NCBI GenBank assembly: GCA_902765305.1
Contig: CACWZI010000007.1
Coordinates: 1 to 48,567, forward strand
Length of the DNA stretch: 48,567 bases
Origin: an uncultured Eubacteriales bacterium
GTDB taxonomy: Bacteria; Bacillota; Clostridia; Christensenellales; Aristaeellaceae
Direction: 5' to 3'
Shown here: positions 1 to 7,158 of the stretch, piece by piece
Numbering within the stretch: position 1 is the first letter of the stretch
Layout: every line of letters begins with the position of its first letter
Notes under the pieces: generated by a model
What the model saw: the letters and a program-made list of their open reading frames with translations, nothing else
Told to the model about the DNA's origin: nothing
Database searches by the model: none
Position numbers and translations under genes: made by a program

Positions 1-113
1 CTTTTCTGTCTTCAGTTCCTTCAACGATCTCCTATGCTTGCGGTAGCATTCGTCTTTTCCTAGGCCATTTTCGTTATCTCAATGCCGTTGGGACGGTTCT
101 CTTGTCCCACTGC

Positions 114-142
114 TTGAAATCAAGGAACGATACTGATATAAT
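114..142 (+). promoter_or_regulatory. Sigma-A promoter for the TIM-barrel isomerase gene
   Basis: A -35 hexamer TTGAAA at 114-119 and a perfect -10 TATAAT at 137-142 are separated by 17 bases. The expected start is about 20 bases before the AAAGGGG ribosome site at 152-158. The stretch 1-113 shows no gene; a small GGGAC/GTCCC stem near 90-108 is the only structure in it. Confidence 0.7.
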
Positions 143-168
143 ACCCAGTAGAAAGGGGCGTGAAGCCA

Positions 169-1011
169 ATGCTGCTTGGAGGAACGGTTGCCGGAAGATG
201 GACGACCCCGGAGGAATGGGAAGCCCTGCTGGTCAAATTCCGCTTCAAGGCGGTGACCGCGCCGTTTGACTGCCGGACGGATAAGCGCGAGATCAGCGCC
301 TACCGGCGTATCTGCGAAAAGCATGGCGTGGTCATCGCGGAAATCGGCGTGTGGAAGAACCCGTTCGACCCAAATCCCACCGCCGCCCGCGAGGCGATGG
401 ACTATGCCAAGGGGCAGCTGGCCCTTGCGGACGAAGCGGGCATTCCCTGCTGCGTGAACATCGCCGGCACGGCCAGCGCCGCCGGATGGGACGCGGCGGA
501 CCCCGACAATTACACCGACCAGGCCTACGCCTGGATCGTCAGCAGCATCCGGGAGATCATCGACGCCGTCCGGCCCGCGCGCGCCTTCTACTGCCTGGAG
601 CCCATGCCCTGGATGGTGCCCGACGGTCCCGACGAATACCTTCAGCTGATACGGGATGTGGATCGCGGGCAGTTCGCCGCTCATATGGATTTTGTGAACA
701 TGATCAACAGCCCCCGGCGCTATCTGATGCCGGAGGCCTTCATCGACGAATGTTTCCGCAAGCTGTCGCCCTGGATCAAGAGCACCCACATCAAGGATAC
801 CCGGATGCACCCCACGCGGCTGACCACCCTACTGGAGGAATGCTCGCCCGGCGAGGGGACGCTGGATTTCGGGAAGGTGCTGGGCATCCTGGACCGCTGG
901 CTGCCTGCCGACGCGCCGGTGCTCCTGGAGCATATGACGACCTTTGAGGAATACGCCGCCGCCTACGACCACGTTTCCGCCGCGGCCTGCCGGGCAGGCA
1001 TCGCGATATAG
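169..1011 (+). CDS. Sugar phosphate isomerase/epimerase, xylose isomerase-like TIM barrel
   Basis: The 280-residue product matches the AP endonuclease 2 / xylose isomerase-like TIM-barrel family in length and layout. These cytosolic metal enzymes isomerise or epimerise sugars, inositols or keto-acids. Metal-ligand candidates are Glu in YCLEPMPW, Asp and His in the AHMDFVNM and STHIKD segments, and Glu of LLEHM near the C-terminus. A GTG at 160 is in frame, but the AAAGGGG ribosome site (152-158) lies only one base from it. ATG at 169 is ten bases away and is the better start. The gene stands alone behind its own promoter, so the substrate cannot be read from context. The decayed GH39 xylosidase beyond it would fit plant-sugar use, which is inference only. 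Confidence 0.8.
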   Translation: MLLGGTVAGRWTTPEEWEALLVKFRFKAVTAPFDCRTDKREISAYRRICEKHGVVIAEIGVWKNPFDPNPTAAREAMDYAKGQLALADEAGIPCCVNIAGTASAAGWDAADPDNYTDQAYAWIVSSIREIIDAVRPARAFYCLEPMPWMVPDGPDEYLQLIRDVDRGQFAAHMDFVNMINSPRRYLMPEAFIDECFRKLSPWIKSTHIKDTRMHPTRLTTLLEECSPGEGTLDFGKVLGILDRWLPADAPVLLEHMTTFEEYAAAYDHVSAAACRAGIAI

Positions 1012-1069
1012 CGAAATGCCTGCCACTTCGACAGACCGGCGGTGCTTTCATGGTCACAGGACGTCTGCC

Positions 1070-2037
1070 CTATTCGATCACAAAGCCGTACACGTCGTTG
1101 ACGCCGAGCGCTGCCCTGACGGTCAGCACGCCGTCCTCCCACGTGAAAGGCCATGCCGCGGGCCGTACCGCGCTCTTATCCTTCAGCGCCTCCACCTCCG
1201 CGGGGTTCAGGGCGTCGGGCCTGCCCATCGCCTCCCAGAGCTTCAGCGGGTTGCCGTGGTCCTCGTCGATGCGCCGGACGGTCACGCGCCTGGGCTTGTC
1301 GGCGCAGGAGAGGCGGACGACTGCCTCCGCTTTGGGCAGGTCCAGGTTCTTCATCTTTTGCCGGAACAGGATCACGTGGGTCTCCCCGCGACGCGAAGCT
1401 AGTCCTTTAGGGCGACGCGAAGCCAGTCCTTTAAGGGCCAGGCGTCGAAGCCACCCGCTTGACCTTCGGCGTCGCCCTGGTCCTCTACCCCGCCCAGCGG
1501 GTCGCCCGCGTACTGGTGCGTGGTGACGAAGTCCACCGGCACGTCGTTTTCCCGGCAATAGCGCAGGAAGCTGCTGATCCACTTGCCGCCGCTGGTGGCG
1601 GGGCCGCCCACCTGGATCTGCGCGTCAACGTCCTTGATGGCCCGGGCGGATTCGGCATACAGCCGGAAGTACTCGTCCCGGCTGCCGTTCCAGAACACGA
1701 AGGGCAGGTCGGGCTCGTTCCAGACCTCAAACAGCCAGGTGCGCACCTCCTCGGCGCCATAGCGGTGGATCAGGAAGCGAACGAAAGCCTGTAAATAATC
1801 CCGCCAGGCGGCGTAATCCGCGGGCGGCACGATGTTGGGCCGGTAGAAGAAGCCGCCCTTCACGGGCCTCCCCTCCTCTTTTAATGCCAGCTTTTCGGGC
1901 ATGAAGGACAGCTCCACCAGCGGCTTCATGCCCGCCGACAGCACGTTGTCGTAGGCAACGCCACAGGCGCCAAAGTTGTATTCGGTATGATAAACAGTTC
2001 TCTTGGAACTGGTATGATCGCCGCCCGTCCCGAAGTC
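1070..2037 (-). pseudogene. GH39 beta-xylosidase remnant, internally deleted and frameshifted
   Basis: Two reading frames on the minus strand carry pieces of one glycoside hydrolase family 39 enzyme. The upstream piece (about 2037-1399) has the segment GMKPLVELSFMP and the acid/base motif VWNEPD, then GGPATSGGKW and the HQYAGDPLG stretch. The downstream piece (about 1387-1070) has the family C-terminal segment RIDEDHGNPLKLWEAMG and ends DVYGFVIE. The N-terminus and the region that should hold the catalytic nucleophile are absent. The join falls exactly on a tandem pair of a short dispersed repeat (1390-1438), and the frame changes there. An intact enzyme would release xylose from xylo-oligosaccharides; this copy cannot be active. 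Confidence 0.8.
1390..1438 (+). repeat. Dispersed short repeat, two tandem copies
   Basis: Two adjacent units of about 24 bases share the core GACGCGAAGC(T/C)AGTCCTTTA followed by G/A-rich GGGC. Units start at 1390 and 1414. Related copies occur at 6427-6450 (inside a MITE-like element) and 45494-45518 (between tilS and hpt). Here the pair sits at the break point of the GH39 remnant. Confidence 0.7.
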
Positions 2038-2066
2038 CTATCTCAGCGGGGCTGTTTAATGGGCGG

Positions 2067-2606
2067 CTATTTCACCTTTTTCAGATACTTCGACGCTATC
2101 CAAACATGTCGCTCATGATAGATGAGCTCGGACCACTTGCCTTTCGTGGACAAGACGTTCACGCTGGTGCCCTTTTCCAGCTTTCCCATGGCCCGGCTCT
2201 TCGAGGAAGGCTTGGCGCGCATGCGAACCGTGCAGGTTGTCGTGTAGGTGTTACTTGAATCCGGAAAAGTCACAATACCTGTATCCGCTGACTTCTTCTT
2301 CAGATACTTGCCGTCGACATAGCCGTTGTCTTTGGCATGCTTGACGTAGTACCAGCCCTTTTCCATTTTCTCCACAGTCACCTCCGTGCCTTTCTTCAGC
2401 CTGGTGATGACTTTGTTCTTCTTGCTTGGACCGGAGCGTACATTTAGTTTCCGAACGGTCACTACGCAGATATCACCGCTGGCAAATGTTTGCCTGGCTT
2501 CGGCGTGCGCCACAGTATACACGATCCCATTCAGAGGTGCGGTCAGGCCGAACAGGCTCAGCACCATCAGGACCGAACATACATAGCGACAAACCAACTT
2601 TTTCAT
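2067..2606 (-). CDS. Secreted protein with two bacterial SH3 domains
   Basis: The 179-residue product begins with a signal peptide: MKKL, a hydrophobic stretch VLMVLSLFGLTAPL and a cleavage-like AHA-E site. Two SH3b domains follow. The first has RKLNVRSGPSKKNKVI and GWYYVKHAKDNGYVDGKYL; the second has CTVRMRAKPSSKSRAMGKL and VWIASKYLKK. SH3b domains usually bind cell-wall peptidoglycan, so the protein is probably exported and wall-associated, perhaps an adaptor or a lost partner of a lysin, since it has no catalytic domain. ATG at 2606 has an AAGAGGTG ribosome site at the right distance; an upstream in-frame ATG at 2651 lacks one. The neighbouring fragment at 3816-4073 is a related SH3 domain. 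Confidence 0.8.
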   Translation of the reverse strand: MKKLVCRYVCSVLMVLSLFGLTAPLNGIVYTVAHAEARQTFASGDICVVTVRKLNVRSGPSKKNKVITRLKKGTEVTVEKMEKGWYYVKHAKDNGYVDGKYLKKKSADTGIVTFPDSSNTYTTTCTVRMRAKPSSKSRAMGKLEKGTSVNVLSTKGKWSELIYHERHVWIASKYLKKVK

Positions 2607-2697
2607 GTTAACACCTCTTTTCAAATAGATGGTCGTTTTGTCGGGATTCATCTATGACGATCGCATACTCAAGTGCGCTGCGTTTGGCAGCATGGCG

Positions 2698-3657
2698 TCA
2701 GTTCCCCTCCATACGCATCATGTTCACCTTCTTGTCAATAGCCTTCAGCATGGCGTCAACGTCGATCTGACCCGCCAGGTATTGCTCCGCGAGGTCGCTT
2801 GCCTCTCCGGCATTCTCACTGTACAGCCAGTTGACGCCTTCCAGGACGATATTCTCATCATTGGCGCGATACCATTCAATACTTGCCTGACTGATGTCCC
2901 AGCTGGTTTGCTCGTAATCGACAATGGAAGCCTCCTGCTCCCGAATCTGCGCTTCCAGATCCTGCTTATTCGCCTCTTCGGCGCTCTCATATTCATCCTT
3001 CAACGTTTTCAACGATTCATTGAATTCCCGCATCGCCTCCTCATAGTAGCTGTTGCGAACAGGCTCATTCAGGCTGGGATCAACGCAGTACAGGGTATCC
3101 CGGCTCATGCAATCCGCAAGCTGCTCCATGAACAGCATGGCCTCATTGGGATGCTTTGAGTAGGGATTTGGAAAACGGCTGTTCAGAAGCTCTACGATAT
3201 GAAATCCGCATCGATTGACATAAAAACGAATATTCTTTTTCTCGCAATAAGGCACGACAGTCTCCCATACCCGAATCTGAGGATGCAGCCTTTCGATGGC
3301 CTCCCACGCGGCAGACCCGATGCCACAGTCATGTGTCCTCGGTGAGACGAAGAGCATGTCAACATAACCCCGTTCGTGTTCGTCCAGCTTGATTACCACC
3401 CCGCCAAGCCTGATATCACCGATGAAAATGCGATATGCCTCAGCATCTGCCGCATTGATGCTCGCCTCTATGGTCTGACGCGAAACACCGGTGCCTTCTG
3501 ATTCATAGTACACGTCTCTTACCCGGCATTCTCCTGCGGCGCCATGCATGAAGGCTTCCTGACTGTCAAGAATAAACTGCGCTCTGTCATTTTCTTCCAG
3601 GGGTTTTAAACTGATGATTGTCGTCAGAATAATCGTCCTGATTGTCCTCCTTCTCAC
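2698..3657 (-). CDS. Chimera: GNAT acetyltransferase fused to a solute-binding-protein tail
   Basis: Residues from about 17 to 165 form a GNAT N-acetyltransferase: SLKPLEENDRAQFILDSQEA, the acetyl-CoA strand YVDMLFVSPRTHDCGIGSAAW and a C-terminal NIRFYVNRCGFHIVEL. From about residue 168 the sequence changes character. A helical acidic stretch (EEAMREFNESLKTLKDEYE) leads to the ending YLAGQIDVDAMLKAIDKKV, which reads like the C-terminus of an ABC transporter family-1 extracellular solute-binding protein. That part would normally be exported, the GNAT part cytosolic, so the join looks like a deletion between two genes. The start is uncertain. GTG at 3657 overlaps a strong AAGGAGG (3646-3652), and no ATG lies at the proper distance after it, which suggests the native GNAT start was altered. 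Confidence 0.65.
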   Translation of the reverse strand: MRRRTIRTIILTTIISLKPLEENDRAQFILDSQEAFMHGAAGECRVRDVYYESEGTGVSRQTIEASINAADAEAYRIFIGDIRLGGVVIKLDEHERGYVDMLFVSPRTHDCGIGSAAWEAIERLHPQIRVWETVVPYCEKKNIRFYVNRCGFHIVELLNSRFPNPYSKHPNEAMLFMEQLADCMSRDTLYCVDPSLNEPVRNSYYEEAMREFNESLKTLKDEYESAEEANKQDLEAQIREQEASIVDYEQTSWDISQASIEWYRANDENIVLEGVNWLYSENAGEASDLAEQYLAGQIDVDAMLKAIDKKVNMMRMEGN

Positions 3658-3744
3658 GCTGGATCACCGCAATATTCGCCGCCAGCTTCTCGTACTGACT
3701 GACCAGCCGGTCGTATCAATGAGCCGCTTTTGTTCGCTGGTCAT
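3587..3744 (-). pseudogene. Small frameshifted gene overlapping the GNAT start
   Basis: ATG at 3744 follows a very strong GGAGGAGGG site. The first ten codons read MTSEQKRLID. A coherent charged frame, LVSQYEKLAANIAVIQREK then acidic residues to a TGA at 3587, continues one base out of phase from about 3711. A single indel therefore appears to break a protein of about 50 residues, with a predicted helical middle. I do not recognise a family. Its tail overlaps the ribosome site and first codons of the GNAT chimera. Confidence 0.4.
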
Positions 3745-3815
3745 GTGCTCCCTCCTCCGTCCCTGTAAAAGAAAAGCACTCCGGAGCGCAAACCCCGGAG
3801 TGTGTTCGTGTTGTC

Positions 3816-4073
3816 TCAGTCGGTCAGCTTGGCGTACTTGCCGCTGACCCAAGCATTCTGGCCATTGTGCTCGACCATGGGCCAACCACTGTCGGACACC
3901 GTGCCGCCATAGGGCAGCTTGTCCCCCTTATGCGCCACGCCGACGATCTTTCCGTCTGTGTTCGGCGCGGTGCGAATATAGCAGTTGCCGCCGACAATGG
4001 TGACATTGATCGGGCAACTGTCGCCGCTGCAGCCAACGCCGTCCAGGGCTTCCACCGCCTTCTCCAGTGCCAC
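3816..4073 (-). CDS. SH3-domain fragment, probably the tail of an amidase or lysin
   Basis: The 85-residue reading contains one SH3b domain: GGNCYIRTAPNTDGKIVGVA, then GWPMVEHNGQNAWVSGKYAKL. The preceding LVALEKAVEALDG helix and CSGDSCP linker are typical of the region between the catalytic and SH3 domains of N-acetylmuramoyl-L-alanine amidases. The frame is open further upstream to a stop near 4113 (reading GECDPATLVALEK) but has no proper start codon; GTG at 4073 has no ribosome site. It is therefore probably a 5'-truncated remnant, related in domain type to the gene at 2067. Confidence 0.5.
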   Translation of the reverse strand: MALEKAVEALDGVGCSGDSCPINVTIVGGNCYIRTAPNTDGKIVGVAHKGDKLPYGGTVSDSGWPMVEHNGQNAWVSGKYAKLTD

Positions 4074-4112
4074 TAGGGTGGCCGGGTCACACTCACCATG
4101 GAACGTGTCTCC

Positions 4113-4304
4113 TTACTGGTCCAGCTCGATCACCACATCATAGCTGCCTTCCAGCGCCGCGATCTCCGCAAGGGGGCAGGTGATGACGCCGATGTTCACC
4201 TGATTGCCGTAGATCTCGGATTCATCCTGGTCCTCAAAGAGGATGGTGAAGTAGGGCGCGTCGGTGGCATAGTCGATGTCGCCGTTCAGCCAGCCATACC
4301 GCAA
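4113..4304 (-). CDS. Hypothetical small acidic protein, possibly a fragment
   Basis: A 63-residue frame starts at TTG 4304 and ends with LEGSYDVVIELDQ. I recognise no family. A GGGAGG site lies just upstream, but the ATG it serves (about 4317) is in a different frame, so the gene may be frameshifted at its start. It lies between the truncated dehydrogenase and the SH3 fragment, in a stretch where most genes are broken. Codon composition resembles real coding sequence. Confidence 0.3.
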   Translation of the reverse strand: MRYGWLNGDIDYATDAPYFTILFEDQDESEIYGNQVNIGVITCPLAEIAALEGSYDVVIELDQ

Positions 4305-4336
4305 TCCATCGTCTCATAGCATCCTCCCAGAGTCCC

Positions 4337-4498
4337 TTACAGAAACGCGCCGTTGCACACCTGGATGACCTGTCCCTTGACGTGCCTGCCCATGTCGGAG
4401 GCCAGGAACAGGCAGGCGTTCGCCTGGTCGATGGGGTCGCACTCCGGGCCGGGGAAATAGACGAAGTGCCTGCTGTACTCCAGCATCTTCGCGTCCAT
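4337..4498 (-). pseudogene. C-terminal fragment of a short-chain dehydrogenase with its own start
   Basis: The 53-residue frame starts at ATG 4498 behind GGAGGGATGACAC. It reads DPIDQANACLFLASDMGRHV, then KGQVIQVCNGAFL. This is the last segment of short-chain dehydrogenases/reductases (family pattern LASD...TGQ...DGG). The Rossmann nucleotide-binding part and the Tyr-Lys catalytic residues are missing. Promoter and ribosome site survive, so the 5' control region appears to have been joined to the gene's 3' end by deletion. It is divergent from the LysR gene, a usual arrangement for a regulator and its target. Confidence 0.7.
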
Positions 4499-4530
4499 GT
4501 GTCATCCCTCCGATTTCACTTTCCGGGAAT

Positions 4531-4559
4531 ATTATATCGCGCCGCTCATCTATAATCAA
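4531..4559 (-). promoter_or_regulatory. Promoter of the truncated dehydrogenase gene
   Basis: On the minus strand TTGATT (4559-4554) and TATAAT (4536-4531) are 17 bases apart, upstream of ATG 4498. Confidence 0.6.
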
Positions 4560-4563
4560 ATAC

Positions 4564-4599
4564 TTGTTTTCTATGCTTTCCCATGCTATAATTGCATAG
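4564..4599 (+). promoter_or_regulatory. LysR gene promoter with a flanking inverted repeat
   Basis: TTGTTT (4564-4569) and TATAAT (4587-4592) have a 17-base spacer. The inverted repeat CTATGC (4571-4576) / GCATAG (4594-4599) brackets the -10 element. It is a plausible autoregulatory site for the LysR-type protein, whose family often binds such dyads in the divergent promoter region. Confidence 0.6.
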
Positions 4600-4623
4600 G
4601 AAGTACACTTGGGAGGGACAGAT

Positions 4624-5493
4624 ATGGACATTCGCACGATGCAATATTTTCTCGCGGTGATCCGCGAGGGCACGATCTCGGCGGCCGCCGAATCCCTGCA
4701 CGTCGCCCAGCCTTCCCTGTCCCGGCAGATGAAAGATTTGGAAGAAGAGCTCGGCGTGACGCTGTTCGAACGCGGCAACCGGAAAATCACCCTGACGGAG
4801 GAGGGGCAGGTCCTGCGCCGCCGCGCCGAGGAAGTGGTGCGGCTGATGCAGCTTACCCAGGAGGAGATCGCCCAGGTCAAGCACCGGCTGACCGGCGCCA
4901 TCCGCATCGGCGCGGGCGAATCGCAGGCATTCCGGTATTTTGCGGAAACGGCGGCCGCCCTGCTCAGGGAGCACCCGGACGTTCAGCTACACATCACCAG
5001 CGGCGACACCCAGGACCTGATGGACGAGCTGGACAACGGCCTGATCGACTTCGCACTGATCTTTACCGAATATGATCACGAAAGATTCAGGTCGATCCGG
5101 TTGCCTGCCGCGGATCGCTTCGGCGTGCTGATGCGCCGGAACCACCCGCTGGCCTCCAAGGTTGAGATCCGGCTGGCCGAGCTTGCCGGTGTTCCCATCA
5201 TGATCTCCCGCGCCTCTCAGTCCTACTGGGAGAGCGTCACCCAGACCAGAAGCCTGAATATCGTCGGCACCTACAACCTCATCTTCAACGCCTCGCTGCT
5301 GGTGGAATCCGGGGCCTGCTGCGCGCTGGGCTTCGAGAAGCTGATCAACACCATCGGCGACAGCGCACTCTGCTTCCGTCCCCTCGCAGGTCAAAAGAAA
5401 ACATCCGGCGCGCTGATCTGGAAAAAATACCAGACCTTTTCGCCGGCTGTTCAGCTGTTTATCAACCATATCCTGAGCCTGGGTACGGCATGA
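4624..5493 (+). CDS. LysR-family transcriptional regulator
   Basis: The 289-residue product has the LysR winged helix-turn-helix in its first 60 residues (MQYFLAVIREGTISAAAESL, then AQPSLSRQMKDLEEELGVTL and FERGNRKITLTEEG). A periplasmic-binding-like effector domain follows from about residue 90 to the end. ATG at 4624 with GGGAGGGA upstream is preferred to the in-frame codon at 4609. The divergent neighbour is the tail of a short-chain dehydrogenase, the likely former target. The effector cannot be named from sequence. Length and domain order are normal for the family. Confidence 0.9.
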   Translation: MDIRTMQYFLAVIREGTISAAAESLHVAQPSLSRQMKDLEEELGVTLFERGNRKITLTEEGQVLRRRAEEVVRLMQLTQEEIAQVKHRLTGAIRIGAGESQAFRYFAETAAALLREHPDVQLHITSGDTQDLMDELDNGLIDFALIFTEYDHERFRSIRLPAADRFGVLMRRNHPLASKVEIRLAELAGVPIMISRASQSYWESVTQTRSLNIVGTYNLIFNASLLVESGACCALGFEKLINTIGDSALCFRPLAGQKKTSGALIWKKYQTFSPAVQLFINHILSLGTA

Positions 5494-5517
5494 GTTTTTT
5501 GTGCATAATACAATTAG

Positions 5518-5545
5518 CCCCCTGCCGGATTGCTTCGACAGGGGG
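5518..5545. terminator. Bidirectional hairpin between lysR-type gene and hsp20
   Basis: Arms CCCCCTG (5518-5524) and CAGGGGG (5539-5545) pair perfectly around a 14-base loop. It lies between the converging ends of the LysR gene and hsp20. No strong T-run follows on either strand. Confidence 0.5.
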
Positions 5546-5561
5546 AGGTATGACGGGGATT

Positions 5562-6008
5562 TTATCCTTCAATCATGATGACCTTTTTCTCAGGAATCTT
5601 CTTCTCATCCTTCTTGGGGATATTCAGGCTCAACACGCCGTGCTCCAGCTTTGCGCCGATATCCGCCTCTGTGAGCGCATCGCCCACATAGAAGCTTCTC
5701 TGCATCGTACCAGCCCAGCGCTCCTGCCGGATGACCTTGCCCTTCTTCGTGGTCTCGTCCTTGTCAAGGCCCTTCGCGGCGGTCACGGTCAGGTAGCCGT
5801 TCTGCAGCTCCAGCGTGATGTCCTCCTTCTTGAAGCCCGGCAGATCAATATCTACTTCGTAATGATCCTCATGCTCATGCACGTCGGTCTTCATCTCGCG
5901 GGCGGCGTTCTTGCCGTACAGCTGACGGTCCATCCGCCGCATCTCACGATCCCAGTCACCAAAGAACTCGTCAAACAGATTCTCACCAAAGATACTCGGC
6001 ATCAACAT
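5562..6008 (-). CDS. hsp20: Small heat-shock protein, HSP20/alpha-crystallin family
   Basis: The 148-residue product is a cytosolic ATP-independent chaperone that holds unfolding proteins. The N-terminus MLMPSIFGENLFDEFFGDW is typical. The alpha-crystallin domain spans about 40-140, with YEVDIDLPGFKKEDITLEL, ERWAGTMQRSFYVG and the conserved A-x-L-E-x-G-V-L-S-L segment (AKLEHGVLSLNIPKK). The start at 6008 has AAAGGAGG eight bases upstream; the longer in-frame start at 6080 does not. A CIRCE operator overlaps the promoter, so expression should be HrcA-controlled and heat-inducible. Confidence 0.93.
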   Translation of the reverse strand: MLMPSIFGENLFDEFFGDWDREMRRMDRQLYGKNAAREMKTDVHEHEDHYEVDIDLPGFKKEDITLELQNGYLTVTAAKGLDKDETTKKGKVIRQERWAGTMQRSFYVGDALTEADIGAKLEHGVLSLNIPKKDEKKIPEKKVIMIEG

Positions 6009-6170
6009 AACGCTTACCTCCTTTGACCCTCTTGCGCTGGTCGCGCACCCGTTGTCGGTGTGCTCCCTTTCGAGTGGCATCCTCCGACGGGCTGTCGTGT
6101 CGGCGTCGGTCTTTGTATGTTGTTACCCTGAACCTTTGGGGCTCTTTCTTTCCCCCTCGGTTCGTATATT

Positions 6171-6212
6171 ATTATACTCATTTTGTTAGCACTGTCAAGA
6201 GGCGAGTGCTAA
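6171..6212 (-). promoter_or_regulatory. CIRCE operator (6186-6212) overlapping the hsp20 promoter
   Basis: The 27-bp element is TTAGCACTG-N9-GAGTGCTAA, matching the CIRCE consensus at 17 of 18 arm positions. On the minus strand TTGACA (6198-6193) lies inside its spacer and TATAAT (6176-6171) follows after 16 bases. HrcA bound there should block the promoter. The leader to the hsp20 start is about 160 bases. Confidence 0.9.
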
Positions 6213-6326
6213 TATGGCAATGAACATTTCGTGAACAGTTTTGCAGAGAATGATTCGATTCAGAATTCAATTATGCAAAGACTTGGGCTACTCATACCCA
6301 CAAGCGATCGATCACTCATATAGGAC

Positions 6327-6364
6327 AAAGGCCCAGGGATTTGCTAACATCCCCCGGGCTCTTT
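6327..6364 (-). terminator. Hairpin, probable terminator of the Rrf2/flavoprotein operon
   Basis: An imperfect G/C stem (AAAGGCCCAGGGA against TCCCCCGGGCTCTTT) lies about 210 bases beyond the flavoprotein stop. The MITE-like element at 6382-6550 sits between gene and hairpin, so it may have inserted there. The remainder of 6213-6573 holds no gene. Confidence 0.45.
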
Positions 6365-6381
6365 GCATATTTGGTCATTAA

Positions 6382-6550
6382 GGAAATACCGCACAATACG
6401 GCGGCACATCTGGCGGTGCCTTTTCCGACGCGAAGCTAGTCCTTTAGGGCGACATCTGCTGCTTGCAGATTTCTCGACCTTCGAAATCTGCAATTGCATC
6501 TGTCGAAAAATTCACTCGCCAGCTGACCACCTTAATTGCGCGGTATTTCC
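6382..6550. mobile_element. MITE-like element with IS5-type terminal inverted repeats
   Basis: The 169-bp element begins GGAAATACCGC and ends GCGGTATTTCC. It is flanked on both sides by TTAA, a target duplication of the YTAR type made by IS5-family elements. The ends match those of the IS5 element at 37513-38642 (GGAAATGCCGCATAATACG at its left, GCGGTATTTCC at its right). Inside are a copy of the dispersed GACGCGAAGC repeat (6427-6450) and an 11-bp perfect hairpin (6463-6493). It carries no gene and was probably moved by a related transposase. Confidence 0.8.
6427..6450 (+). repeat. Dispersed GACGCGAAGC-type repeat copy
   Basis: Near-identical to the unit at 1390-1413 (GACGCGAAGCTAGTCCTTTA then GGGC), here carried inside the MITE-like element. 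Confidence 0.7.
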
Positions 6551-6573
6551 TTAAGTGTGACACTTGGGTTTCA

Positions 6574-7143
6574 TCAGGCAAGCAACCACTCCACCATTTC
6601 GTCTGCGGCCTTCAAGTCGTCCGGCTTTTCCAAGATGCTGCCCGGGACATTCGCATCGCCCGCCACATGCGCCTTGTAGTCGCGGAATCCGGCGGTAGCA
6701 AAGCTCTTGAGGTTGGTTTCAACCATCTGCGTGTACACATCGACCGGACCAAATCCGGCAAAGAAGTATCCGCCCAGCTTCTTGTCCTTGCGGCTCGCCA
6801 TGGAGAAGTCGGGCTGGCTGAAGTCCATGAAGGAATAGGTGCGGTCGAGGAACGCCTTGAGCTGCGCAGGGAACTGATCCCAGTGCACAGGCGCGAGAAT
6901 CAGCATCGCGTCGCAGGTGTCGATCTCGGGGATGAGGGCGGTAAAGTCGTCCTTCTGGATGCAGTTGGGGGTGTGCTGGCGCTTGCAGCCATCGCAGGCA
7001 AGACAGACGCGGACGTCCTTTTCGCCGATGTTGAACGTGAAAACCTCGGCCTTGCCCTTAAGCTGCTCCGCGATACGCTCTTCCAGCGCATAGGAGTTGC
7101 CCTTCCTTCTCTTGCTGCCGTTGACGATCAGGATCTTCTTCAT
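6574..7143 (-). CDS. NAD(P)H-dependent FMN reductase / flavodoxin-fold protein
   Basis: The 189-residue product opens with the flavodoxin-like phosphate loop KKILIVNGSKRRKGNSYALE and has the second FMN loop LAPVHWDQFPAQLKAFLDRT. A cysteine-rich segment (VCLACDGCKRQHTPNCIQKDD) between them is typical of iron-sulfur-flavoprotein-like members, where it may bind a cluster or a metal. It should act in the cytosol as an oxidoreductase. ATG 7143 has AGAGGAG upstream. It follows the Rrf2-type regulator by 15 bases on the same strand, so the pair is an operon and the flavoprotein is the likely regulated function. Confidence 0.85.
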   Translation of the reverse strand: MKKILIVNGSKRRKGNSYALEERIAEQLKGKAEVFTFNIGEKDVRVCLACDGCKRQHTPNCIQKDDFTALIPEIDTCDAMLILAPVHWDQFPAQLKAFLDRTYSFMDFSQPDFSMASRKDKKLGGYFFAGFGPVDVYTQMVETNLKSFATAGFRDYKAHVAGDANVPGSILEKPDDLKAADEMVEWLLA

Positions 7144-7158
7144 GAGATATTACTCCTC

